Source: Thiogranum sp.
GTDB taxonomy: Bacteria > Pseudomonadota > Gammaproteobacteria > DSM-19610
Assembly (NCBI GenBank): GCA_030148915.1
Contig: JASBSN010000049.1
Location: 1-46,782 of the forward strand
Length of the DNA stretch: 46,782 nucleotides
Direction of reading: 5' to 3'
The notes beneath the pieces were generated by a model. That model did no database searches. It worked only from the letters and a program-made list of their open reading frames with translations, and was not told the origin of the DNA. Shown here piece by piece: positions 35,542 to 43,241 of the stretch. The translations under genes were made by a program, and so were the position numbers. Each line of letters begins with the position of its first letter. Positions within the stretch are counted from its first letter, which is position 1.

Positions 35542-35558
35542 AATTATTCTCCCACTTT

Positions 35559-35581
35559 TAAATGTATTTCAATTACATGTT
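35559..35581 (-). promoter_or_regulatory. NsrR-type operator upstream of nirK
   Basis: TAAATGTATTT, one base (C), AATTACATGTT. The right arm read on the other strand is AACATGTAATT. Both arms match the 11-1-11 NsrR consensus arm (AAGATGYATTT) at most positions, centred on ATGTA. The position just upstream of the nirK ribosome site suits repression. The nsrR gene lies in the same cluster. Confidence 0.7.
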
Positions 35582-35644
35582 ATATTGCGTAATGATGTTT
35601 TTCAAGCGCATTAATGATAAATTATTCCAAGCGGTGTCGGGTGC

Positions 35645-36823
35645 CTAGCGCACTGACCGGTAGCCCTGAGTACGGTTGCGTTTGCTCAACACCAGCTGCC
35701 ACAACTGCCCCTGCCGTGAGCGAAAAAAACCGGCGCAACTCATCAGATAGTACTTCCACATGCGGTAGAACCGACGATCATATTTTTGTGCCAATTTAGG
35801 CCAGGCTGCGTCAAAATTATCCCACCAGGCCATTAGGGTGCGTTCGTAGTCGGTGCCGAAATTATGCCAGTCTTCAATCAGAAAACAGTTCTCAACAGCG
35901 CCCGCTATCTGGCGTGCCGACGGGAGTTTCCCATTCGGGAAAATATACTTGTCGATCCATGGGTCCACGGTGTGTGAAGTGGCATAAATACCAATGGTAT
36001 GCAGTAAAAAAAGACCGTCATCTTTCATTAAACGCGCCGCAGTATCGAAATAGACGCGATAGTTTTTCGGTCCCACGTGTTCGAACATGCCGACAGAGAC
36101 CAGTTTGTCATACTTCCCCTGCAGCTCACGATAGTCCATTAGCTCGATATGCACTGGCAATCCGGCACACCGCTCCTGCGCAAACCATTGCTGCTCTCGG
36201 GAAACGGTTATACCGGTCACTTCAGCTTGATAATATTTTGCGGCGTGCCGAGCCAGACTGCCCCAGCCACAACCGATTTCCAGTAACCGTTCTCCCGGCT
36301 GCAAATCGAGCTTTTTGCAGATCATATCCAACTTGTCGTGTTGGGCTTGTTCTAGATTGTTTGCGTAACGCCAATAGCCGCAGGAGTAAGTCATATTCCT
36401 GCCCAGCATGGCCCGGAATACGTCATTGCCGGCATCGTAGTGATGCTCGCCCACCTGAAAAGCCCTCTGGCTCGACTGCAGGTTCAATACAGTCTGGCGG
36501 ACCACTTCGGCCAGCAAGCGGACTCGGGGCCGACCGGCCAATTTTTCGTCAATGTCAAAGCGCAGCAGGCGTGTAAACAGCTCATCCAATGCTTCGGCAT
36601 CCCATAAGCCATCCATATAGGTCTCACCGAAACCCAATGAGCCGTGTCTCAGAATGCGCTGGTAGACGATGGGATCGTAAACCTGTATATCCCAGGGTTT
36701 GCTGGCGTTGAAGCCCACCCCTGCGCGCTGCGCAAGTTTCTGCAGTATTTCGGGAGCCTCGATGCCGGAGTGATCGACCATGTCGCATCTGACATCGCAC
36801 GATCGGTTTTCGTCTCTCCGCAT
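35645..36823 (-). CDS. cfa: Cyclopropane-fatty-acyl-phospholipid synthase
   Basis: A 392-residue SAM-dependent methyltransferase that adds a methylene bridge to unsaturated membrane acyl chains. It has the family HHYDAGNDVFRAMLG segment (about residue 128), the SAM site LEIGCGWGSLARHAAKYY (about 182), the motif SVGMFEHVGPKNY, and FPNGKLPS. The first ~20 residues are not obviously conserved, so a slightly later start is possible. It appears monocistronic, downstream of an AT-rich intergenic region. Confidence 0.93.
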   Translation of the reverse strand: MRRDENRSCDVRCDMVDHSGIEAPEILQKLAQRAGVGFNASKPWDIQVYDPIVYQRILRHGSLGFGETYMDGLWDAEALDELFTRLLRFDIDEKLAGRPRVRLLAEVVRQTVLNLQSSQRAFQVGEHHYDAGNDVFRAMLGRNMTYSCGYWRYANNLEQAQHDKLDMICKKLDLQPGERLLEIGCGWGSLARHAAKYYQAEVTGITVSREQQWFAQERCAGLPVHIELMDYRELQGKYDKLVSVGMFEHVGPKNYRVYFDTAARLMKDDGLFLLHTIGIYATSHTVDPWIDKYIFPNGKLPSARQIAGAVENCFLIEDWHNFGTDYERTLMAWWDNFDAAWPKLAQKYDRRFYRMWKYYLMSCAGFFRSRQGQLWQLVLSKRNRTQGYRSVR

Positions 36824-37081
36824 AAATGAGCCCTTTCTTGATTTTTAGTAGCTTGTTGGCGGAGACGATATAATCACGGCTAGTTATTAACAAACAATAT
36901 TTATTGATCTTTTATATCTACAGATTCGATACAAGTAGCGGCGGCCTTGTGGTGGGGAAGGTGTTCTTACCACCCCGGGGTCCTCCGTTACGGAAGCCAC
37001 AACGCCATAGCAATGCAATCAAGTATTTAATATATTTGTTATAATGCCGATAATCGGCACCCAAGCCAGTTCTACCCGACA

Positions 37082-37095
37082 GGGCATATTTGCCC
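37082..37095 (+). promoter_or_regulatory. Small hairpin in the leader of the DsrC-like gene
   Basis: GGGCA, four bases, TGCCC lie 14 bases upstream of the ATG at 37110, next to a weak GAGAGAG ribosome site, so they could affect initiation. The upstream sequence to about 37020 is AT-rich, suiting a promoter. Confidence 0.3.
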
Positions 37096-37109
37096 ATGAG
37101 AGAGAGTCT

Positions 37110-37754
37110 ATGCTACGCATTCGAGTCCTGATGAAGTTCACCGACGAACCGGTAAAACGCACCCCCGTCACCCTCTACCTGGACACCGATCCGCAGCATC
37201 CGATCGAGGGTGCCACCGACCGCGGAGGTGTCGCGACGTTTGATATCCCGCCTGCCAGCGGAAAAATCGTAGTGAACGGATCAACCCGGCATCACGGGAG
37301 GCTCGACGGCGACATTGCCATTGCCCTGTGGTCCCCGACCGACGCCGATAGTGTGGCCGAATACGGCGCCCCTGGGGGTGGCGAGAGCGGCAGCATCGCT
37401 TATCCCAGCATGCAGATCCGCACGCTTGAGGTGAACGGGAAATCGGTCGAAACCGACAGTGAAGGCTATTTGGTCAACCTGGATGACTGGTCGGAGGCGT
37501 TTGTACGCGCACAGGCGGACCACGAAAATCTGCCGCTCACCGACGAAACCTGGGAGGTGATCCGCTTCCTGCGAGACTTTTATGAAACCCATCAGATCCA
37601 GGCCAACGTCCGCGAAGTTATTAAGCATTTTCGCAAAATATGGGGGCCCGAGCGCGGCAGTAACCGGTATTTGCACACCATTTTCCCGCGCGGTGGGCCG
37701 CAGAAACAAGGCAATCGATTGGCGGGTTTGTTGCGTACTAAGGGCGAACACTAA
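37110..37754 (+). CDS. Cysteine-less DsrC/TusE-like protein with an N-terminal beta-type domain
   Basis: A 214-residue protein from ATG 37110 (an in-frame ATG at 37044 is less likely). Residues 1 to about 100 look like a small Ig/carboxypeptidase-regulatory-like beta domain (LRIRVLMKFTDEPVKRTPVTLYLD, then ATDRGGVATFDIP). Residues 106-214 are a full-length DsrC/TusE domain: EGYLVNLDDWSEAFV, LPLTDETWEVIRFLRDFY, REVIKHFRKIWGPERGS and YLHTIFPRGGPQKQ. DsrC normally ends KQACKIAGL...GCV with two redox cysteines; here the tail is KQGNRLAGLLRTKGEH, so both are replaced (Asn202, Glu213). It cannot form the DsrC trisulfide. A regulatory or binding role is inferred. A decayed second copy lies at 16523-16659. 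Confidence 0.85.
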   Translation: MLRIRVLMKFTDEPVKRTPVTLYLDTDPQHPIEGATDRGGVATFDIPPASGKIVVNGSTRHHGRLDGDIAIALWSPTDADSVAEYGAPGGGESGSIAYPSMQIRTLEVNGKSVETDSEGYLVNLDDWSEAFVRAQADHENLPLTDETWEVIRFLRDFYETHQIQANVREVIKHFRKIWGPERGSNRYLHTIFPRGGPQKQGNRLAGLLRTKGEH

Positions 37755-37781
37755 CCCGAGGCCGACGCTCCCGACGAAAGA

Positions 37782-38228
37782 TTACAACCCAGTCTTGGCG
37801 CGGCCCAGTGCCCGTAACAAGGCCGGGCGGTTTACCACCAGATCAGCCAGTGTGTAGGTATCCAGAACCGCATAAAAAGCTTGCTCGGCTTTCTCGAACG
37901 CCCCACGCAACACACAAACCCGTTCTATACGGCAGTCCGAGGCGCCCTGAGTGAAACACTCCACCAGGGCGCTGCCGTCCTCCGACTTGCGCACCACCTC
38001 CCCGACGCGGACGCGTTCAGGATTGACGTTCAGCTGCACGCCGCCCCCTTTGCCCCGCGTTGTTACCACGTAACCCTCGGTGGCTAAAAACAAAATGACT
38101 TTCATCAGATGATTTCTCGAGATCTGATAGGCCTGCGCGATCTCACCGACCTGCGCCCGCCGCTCCGCGTGGGTACCGAGGTAAATCAGCACACGCAACG
38201 AATAATCGGTAAATGTAGTCAATCGCAT
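37782..38228 (-). CDS. nsrR: Second Rrf2-family regulator, NsrR type
   Basis: A 148-residue regulator beginning MRLTTFTDYSLRVLIYLG. The HTH has YQISRNHLMKVILFLATEGYV and the wing TRGKGGGVQL. Three cysteines lie at 91, 99 and 105 (ECFTQGASDCRIERVC), and the C-terminal helix reads LDTYTLADLV as in NsrR. The first gap is longer than in the copy at 31849. It is divergent from nnrS, an NO-response gene, and convergent with the DsrC-like gene (27 bp apart). Likely NO-responsive control of nnrS and its own gene. Confidence 0.88.
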   Translation of the reverse strand: MRLTTFTDYSLRVLIYLGTHAERRAQVGEIAQAYQISRNHLMKVILFLATEGYVVTTRGKGGGVQLNVNPERVRVGEVVRKSEDGSALVECFTQGASDCRIERVCVLRGAFEKAEQAFYAVLDTYTLADLVVNRPALLRALGRAKTGL

Positions 38229-38279
38229 CGATTAGGCTCAACAGGGGCGGTCGCTGGCCCGGAACGGTCACTATACCTT

Positions 38280-38298
38280 TGTCGCTAAAAACGCGACA
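38280..38298. promoter_or_regulatory. Dyad in the nsrR-nnrS intergenic region
   Basis: TGTCGC, seven bases (TAAAAAC), GCGACA: perfect six-base arms between the divergent nsrR and nnrS starts. It is a candidate operator but does not match NsrR. The AT-rich stretch at about 38340-38365 may hold the promoters and at best an NsrR half-site. Confidence 0.35.
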
Positions 38299-38408
38299 GC
38301 GCGGGGCCACGATCACAGGGTGATTTTTCAGCTTGTCTTTAATTGTAGCATATTATATCTTACTTTTAATTACGCGCGTTCCACGCAAGCGAGGAAGCTG
38401 TTGAACCC

Positions 38409-39617
38409 ATGCCCATGATGAACATCGACACCGCCGGATCCAACCCGAATCGCCGCTTCGCCCTTTTTGCGCTGGGTTTCCGGCCCTTTTTCAGCCTCGC
38501 CGGACTCTTCGCGGTGCTAGGTATGCTGCTGTGGATGCTGATGTTTGGGTTCTCGCTGCAATTGCCGCTGAGCGGCCTGTTACCGACCATCTGGCATGCC
38601 CACGAAATGGTTTACGGTTACGCCATGGCGGTCATTGCGGGGTTTCTGCTGACGGCGGTCGGAAACTGGACCGGTATCCCCAGTTTTCAGGGCTGGAAGC
38701 TGTTTATCGTCGTGGCGTTTTGGCTCATCGCACGGGTGGCCTTTTTTCTTCCAGTGGAAGGCTCTTTATCGCTTTCGGCTGTGGCGGATGTTTTGTTTAT
38801 GCTGGGACTGATTATGGGTGTAAGCCTCCCGGTAATCCGCGCCAGGCAGTGGGCGCAACTGGGCATTATCTTTAAGTTGGTCTCGATGCTGCTGGCCAAC
38901 GGTCTGTTCTATGCCGGGGCGCTGGGTTATCTGAGTCACGGCATCTCTTGGGGGCTTTATACAGGGTTCTATCTCATTGTGGCGTTGGTCTTCATGATGG
39001 CTCGGCGAGTCTTGCCCTTTTTCATCGAACGGGGTGTGGACGAGCCCTTTTCGGCACGCAATCGACGCTGGATTGATATCGCCAGTCTGGTGCTGTTCCT
39101 CGTCTGGGCCAGCCTGGATATTTTCACGCAACAGCGGCTGCTGATCGGCTGGCTTTCTTTGGCTTTGTTGGTAGTACATGCCTGGCGCTTGTTTGACTGG
39201 CATACCGCAGGAATCTGGAAAAAACCGCTGTTGTGGTCGCTGTATCTGGCCTATGCGTTCCTGTCTGTCGGCTTTTTATTGAAGGCGCTGTCTGTTTGGC
39301 AGGGTGTTTCACCTTTTCTTGCCTTACACGCGTTCGCCGTCGGTGGTGTCGGGCTGATGACCATCGGCATGATGTCGCGCGTCGCCCTGGGCCATACCGG
39401 GCGAAATGTTTTCGAGCCGCCCGCGGTATTGGCGCCGGTGTTTGCGCTGATCGTTCTGGCGGCGATCGCACGGGTGGCGTTTCCGTTGCTGGATGCGGGA
39501 CACTACAAGCTCTGGATCACCCTTTCACAGGTACTGTGGATAACCGGGTTCGCCGCGTTCTCGGCGGTGTATATACCCCAGCTCATGCGGCCACGGGTTG
39601 ACGGGCAGCCCGGTTAA
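38409..39617 (+). CDS. nnrS: NnrS family membrane protein (nitric oxide response)
   Basis: A 402-residue protein with about 12 membrane helices. Family marks are LGFRPFFSLAGLFAVLGM at the start, WHAHEMVYGYAMAVIAGFLLTAVGNWTG (about residues 62-90), and near the end LHAFAVGGVGLMTIGMMSRVALGHTGR. Conserved histidines in these motifs fit the haem/copper binding reported for NnrS. It protects cells from NO stress, probably by limiting iron-NO complexes. It is divergent from the second nsrR. Confidence 0.93.
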   Translation: MPMMNIDTAGSNPNRRFALFALGFRPFFSLAGLFAVLGMLLWMLMFGFSLQLPLSGLLPTIWHAHEMVYGYAMAVIAGFLLTAVGNWTGIPSFQGWKLFIVVAFWLIARVAFFLPVEGSLSLSAVADVLFMLGLIMGVSLPVIRARQWAQLGIIFKLVSMLLANGLFYAGALGYLSHGISWGLYTGFYLIVALVFMMARRVLPFFIERGVDEPFSARNRRWIDIASLVLFLVWASLDIFTQQRLLIGWLSLALLVVHAWRLFDWHTAGIWKKPLLWSLYLAYAFLSVGFLLKALSVWQGVSPFLALHAFAVGGVGLMTIGMMSRVALGHTGRNVFEPPAVLAPVFALIVLAAIARVAFPLLDAGHYKLWITLSQVLWITGFAAFSAVYIPQLMRPRVDGQPG

Positions 39618-39649
39618 CACCCACGCCTCATTGTCTGCAGATAGCCTTT

Positions 39650-39772
39650 TTAGGGAAGCTGATTAATTCCCTTTTTGTCATTCTGGCGTAAGCCAGAATC
39701 CAGTGGTTTTGATAACCTGGATCCCGGCCTACGCCGGGATGACGGTAAAGGCATTAATCAGCGCTTCCTTAA
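39650..39772. mobile_element. MITE-like repeat element with terminal inverted repeats and two hairpins
   Basis: The ends are TTAGGGAAGC-TGATTAAT and ATTAATCA-GCGCTTCCTTAA, inverted copies differing by a two-base GC insertion and one mismatch. Inside, GTCATTCTGG...CCAG and CTGGATCCCGG...GATGAC pair as a further inverted repeat, each half also a hairpin (TTCTGGC/GCCAGAA and ATCCCGGC/GCCGGGAT). The length of about 123 bp, with no coding capacity, fits a non-autonomous element of the kind dispersed in proteobacteria. It sits between nnrS and ptsP, where it may also act as a transcript terminator or processing site. Confidence 0.7.
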
Positions 39773-39818
39773 CCGAGGCTTGGCGAGTGCGCTAAGGTAA
39801 CGGTGTCAATGGAGTGGA

Positions 39819-42113
39819 ATGATGATAGCCAGAACTGCCACGCATGAGCACCGCCTCGAAGCATTAACCCGCATCATCCATGAAGTCGACGTTGCGCCCA
39901 ACCTGGATGCCGCTCTGGGGGTCATCGTACGCCGTACACGGGAAGTTATGGCAGCCGATGTGTGCACCGTATACTTCACGGTTCACGAGCAACGCCGCCA
40001 CGTGGTCGCTGCCACAGACGGCCTGTCTTCAGACCTGGTAGGACGGGTACAAACCGGTTTCGGCAGCGGCTTGATCGCCCAAGTGGCCGGCAGCAGTCGG
40101 CCGGTGAACATGGCCCAGGTTCCGGAACCACTGAATCAGGAGTTCCTGGCGCAAGCGGGGGCCGGCGATTACCGCGCGTTTCTCGGTGTTCCTGTGATCC
40201 ACAAGCGCCGCGTTCAGGGCGTGCTGTTGGTGCGCCAGCGCGAGGCGCGTCGCTTCGATGATGCCGATGAAGCCTTTCTGACCACGCTGGCCGCTCAACT
40301 TGGCAGCGCGATCGCCTACGCGCGGGCCAACGGCGAGATGTGTAATGTCTGCCGAGCGGAGGCAGACGAGCCGCGGCGCTTCGACGGAAGTCCCGGCGCA
40401 CCCGGAATCGCTATCGGCAAAGGCTTTATGTCATTCACGGCCGACCTTCAGGCGGTTCCCGACCGCACGCCTGAAGACCCCGCCGAGGAAGAACAACGCT
40501 TTCGCCGGGCAGTGTCCTCGGTGCGCGCGGAAATCACTCAGATTGCAGACGAACTCAACGAAGCGCTCTCGCCGGCCGATCGAGCGCTGTTCGATGCCTA
40601 TGCACTTATGCTGGATAGCCCGGAAATAGTCGCTTCGGTCATACAGCGCATTCATCAGGGAAACTGGGCGCCGGGCGCGCTTCGCCAGACGATCGACGCG
40701 CACGCCGAGCGATTCGAAAGGATGGGCGATGCCTATTTGCGCGAACGCGCCACCGACGTCCGGGAACTCGGTACCCGCCTACTGCTGCGTTTACAAGGGG
40801 GCGGCACAAGCGTCGAGGACTGCCCGCCGGACAGCATACTCGTTGGCCGCCGGATCAGCGCCATAGATCTCGGACTGCTTCGACCCGGTCGCGTGCGCGG
40901 TATCATTTCGGCACAAGGCTCGGCGCTGTCCCATGCGGCGATTATCGCTCGTGCCCTGGGGCTGCCGGCCGTAGTCGGTGTGGCCAATCTGCCCCTCTCG
41001 GCCCTGGACGGTCAGGAGATCATCGCCGACGGCAACACGGGTCAAATATACCTCAGGCCCGACCCGGCTCTACGCCAGGCGTTTAGCTCGCTTATCGAGC
41101 AAGAGCGCGAACTCAGTGAGTCGCTGTCATCGCTGCAGAATCTGCCGGCGAAGACGCCCGATGGCATGGAGGTGGCGTTGTATACCAATACCGGCCTCGC
41201 CGCCGAGCTGTCGCTCGCCACCGCCGTCGATTCTGCCGGCATCGGGCTGTTCCGCTCCGAGCTGCCGTTCATGCTGTATGACCGTTTTCCCAGTGAACAG
41301 GAACAGGTCAGTCTGTATCGAGAGGTACTGGAGGCGGTCGCACCCCGGCCCGTCAACCTGCGCACGCTGGATGCCGGCGGAGACAAACCGCTGAGCTATC
41401 TGACTATCGATGAACCCAACCCCGCACTGGGATGGCGCGGTATCCGGCTCACCCTGGATCATCCGGATATCTTTCTCACTCAGTTGCGTGCCGCGCTTCG
41501 CGCCGACATCGGCCTCGGCAATCTCCGCCTACTGTTGCCGATGATCAGTGACAGTAACGACTTGGAACAGGCACTCGTGCTGATTGACCAGGCGCAACGG
41601 CAACTGCTCGCAGAGGGCCTTGCGGTTACGCGTGCGCCCGTCGGCCTGATGATCGAAGTACCCGCGGCCCTGTTTCAGCTGCCGCAATTGGCACAGCAGG
41701 TAGACTTTCTCTCCGTGGGCACCAATGATCTTGCCCAGTACCTGCTCGCCGCCGACCGTAACAACCCCAAGGTATCCGGGCGCCTGGACCCCTGCCATCC
41801 GGCACTCTTGCACGCCCTCCGGCACATCGTTCATACCGCCATATCCATGCACAAGCCCGTCACCGTGTGTGGCGAGATGGCCAATGATCCGGGCTGCGCA
41901 CTGCTGCTGGCAGGAATGGGTTTCCAAGGGTTGAGCATCAGCGCAACGGCGATACCGCGCGTGAAATGGGCCATTCGCAGCGTATCCGCCGCCCGCCTGA
42001 AGACCCTGGCCGAACAGGCGCTCGCCTGCGACCGACCGGAAGCGATTCATCGCTTGCTGGAACAGACCTTACGCGAGGCCGGACTGGAACGGCTGTACCG
42101 GCCACCGCCGTGA
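39819..42113 (+). CDS. ptsP: Phosphoenolpyruvate-protein phosphotransferase PtsP (EI-Ntr) with GAF domain
   Basis: A 764-residue enzyme I of the nitrogen-related phosphotransferase system. An N-terminal GAF domain (about 15-165) is followed by the HPr-binding domain (about 195-320, GIAIGKGF onward), the phosphohistidine domain with His372 (GSALSHAAIIARALGLPAVVG), and the PEP-binding barrel (GIGLFRSELPFM, TLDAGGDKPLSY, SVGTNDLAQYLLAADRN, VCGEMANDP with the catalytic Cys). All catalytic marks are present. It passes phosphate from PEP to NPr and EIIA-Ntr, which are not in this window. A GGAG ribosome site precedes the ATG; the MITE lies just upstream. Confidence 0.95.
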   Translation: MMIARTATHEHRLEALTRIIHEVDVAPNLDAALGVIVRRTREVMAADVCTVYFTVHEQRRHVVAATDGLSSDLVGRVQTGFGSGLIAQVAGSSRPVNMAQVPEPLNQEFLAQAGAGDYRAFLGVPVIHKRRVQGVLLVRQREARRFDDADEAFLTTLAAQLGSAIAYARANGEMCNVCRAEADEPRRFDGSPGAPGIAIGKGFMSFTADLQAVPDRTPEDPAEEEQRFRRAVSSVRAEITQIADELNEALSPADRALFDAYALMLDSPEIVASVIQRIHQGNWAPGALRQTIDAHAERFERMGDAYLRERATDVRELGTRLLLRLQGGGTSVEDCPPDSILVGRRISAIDLGLLRPGRVRGIISAQGSALSHAAIIARALGLPAVVGVANLPLSALDGQEIIADGNTGQIYLRPDPALRQAFSSLIEQERELSESLSSLQNLPAKTPDGMEVALYTNTGLAAELSLATAVDSAGIGLFRSELPFMLYDRFPSEQEQVSLYREVLEAVAPRPVNLRTLDAGGDKPLSYLTIDEPNPALGWRGIRLTLDHPDIFLTQLRAALRADIGLGNLRLLLPMISDSNDLEQALVLIDQAQRQLLAEGLAVTRAPVGLMIEVPAALFQLPQLAQQVDFLSVGTNDLAQYLLAADRNNPKVSGRLDPCHPALLHALRHIVHTAISMHKPVTVCGEMANDPGCALLLAGMGFQGLSISATAIPRVKWAIRSVSAARLKTLAEQALACDRPEAIHRLLEQTLREAGLERLYRPPP

Positions 42114-42167
42114 AGCCCAGTCCGGCGCTCTGCGACTTATCACCCGACACGACACCGGTTATTCGTA

Positions 42168-43241
42168 TCAGAAACGAATATGTGTCGAGTGATTGAGCGT
42201 ATACCTCGCGCCCGACCAGTTATCAATATGGAAGCGGGTGAACGGCAGATCGGTCATGGCGAAAAATCGTTCCCAGCCGATGCGGTCGATCCATTCACCC
42301 AGGCGCTCCCACTCCATGGCATCGTCCTTGTAGCACTGGAGAATATTCTTCACCACGGCCGTGGCCTCCGGCCAGCGCGGTGGGTTATTCGGTAAGCCGG
42401 CGGCCACCAGCTTCTGCATACTGGGTTTGGAGCGCGCGTTGGAGTTCTTGCCGCCAACCCAGATCGCCAGTTTTGAATGCTCGGGGTCGTTGATCTGCAT
42501 CGGCGGACAGGGCGGATAACAGGCACCGCAGCAGATGCATTTCTTTTCATCCACCTCCAGCGACGGCCGGCCGTTGACCAGGGCCGGGCGGATCGCGGCA
42601 ACCGGACAGCGCGCCACGACCGAGGGTCGTTCGCAGATATTGGCCACCATATCGTGGTTGATTTTAGGCGGCTTGGTGTGCTGAATATTGATAGAAATAT
42701 CGGCCTGCCCACCGCAATTAATCTGACAGCACGAGGTGGATAAGCGCACCCGGTTGGGCATTTGTTCGTGGATAAATTCCTCATGCAGGGCATCCATCAT
42801 GGACTTGGCCACGCCGGAGGCGTCGGTCGCCGGGATATCACAATGCAGGAACCCCTGGGTATGGGCGATCATGGACATGGAATTGCCCGTGCCGCCGACC
42901 GGGAAGCCCTCTTCGCCCAACTTCTCGATCAGGGCCGCGACCCGGTCGCCGTCCCCCAGCATAAACTCGATGTTGCTGCGTATCGTGAACCGTACGTAGC
43001 CGTCGCCGTACTCGTCGGCAATATGACAGAGCTTGCGAATGGTGTCGGTATCCATTTGTCGTTGGGTACCGGCGCGCACCGTCCAGATTTCATCGCCCTG
43101 AACGGACACATGGTGCAGGACACCCGGGCGCGGGCGTTCATGCCAGTCCCACTGGCCATAGTTCCTGCGCATCAGCGGATGCATGTAGGGGAACGGGTCC
43201 GGCACCCCGCTTTCGATCGCCTGACGTACGGTATTTTGCAT
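42168..43241 (-). CDS. dsrB: Dissimilatory sulfite reductase beta subunit
   Basis: A subunit of 357 residues starting at ATG 43241, which overlaps the dsrA stop (TGATG) and has AAGGAG seven bases upstream. The sirohaem/4Fe-4S region includes STSCCQINCGGQADIS, and the ferredoxin domain has KKCICCGACYPPCPPMQIND. It partners with DsrA to convert sulfide or DsrC-bound sulfur to sulfite in sulfur oxidisers (reverse Dsr), or sulfite to sulfide in reducers. The oxidative direction is inferred from the window's other genes. dsrE, dsrF and dsrH do not follow; the next gene is the convergent ptsP. Confidence 0.94.
   Translation of the reverse strand: MQNTVRQAIESGVPDPFPYMHPLMRRNYGQWDWHERPRPGVLHHVSVQGDEIWTVRAGTQRQMDTDTIRKLCHIADEYGDGYVRFTIRSNIEFMLGDGDRVAALIEKLGEEGFPVGGTGNSMSMIAHTQGFLHCDIPATDASGVAKSMMDALHEEFIHEQMPNRVRLSTSCCQINCGGQADISINIQHTKPPKINHDMVANICERPSVVARCPVAAIRPALVNGRPSLEVDEKKCICCGACYPPCPPMQINDPEHSKLAIWVGGKNSNARSKPSMQKLVAAGLPNNPPRWPEATAVVKNILQCYKDDAMEWERLGEWIDRIGWERFFAMTDLPFTRFHIDNWSGARYTLNHSTHIRF

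Noticed and set aside
37015-37050. Possible NsrR site before the DsrC-like gene
   Set aside because: TTAATATATTT matches one arm by composition but the other arm is poor; likely just AT-rich promoter DNA.
38335-38370. Possible NsrR site before nnrS
   Set aside because: Only one arm (AAGATATAATA) resembles the consensus; the second arm does not match, so I do not claim an operator.
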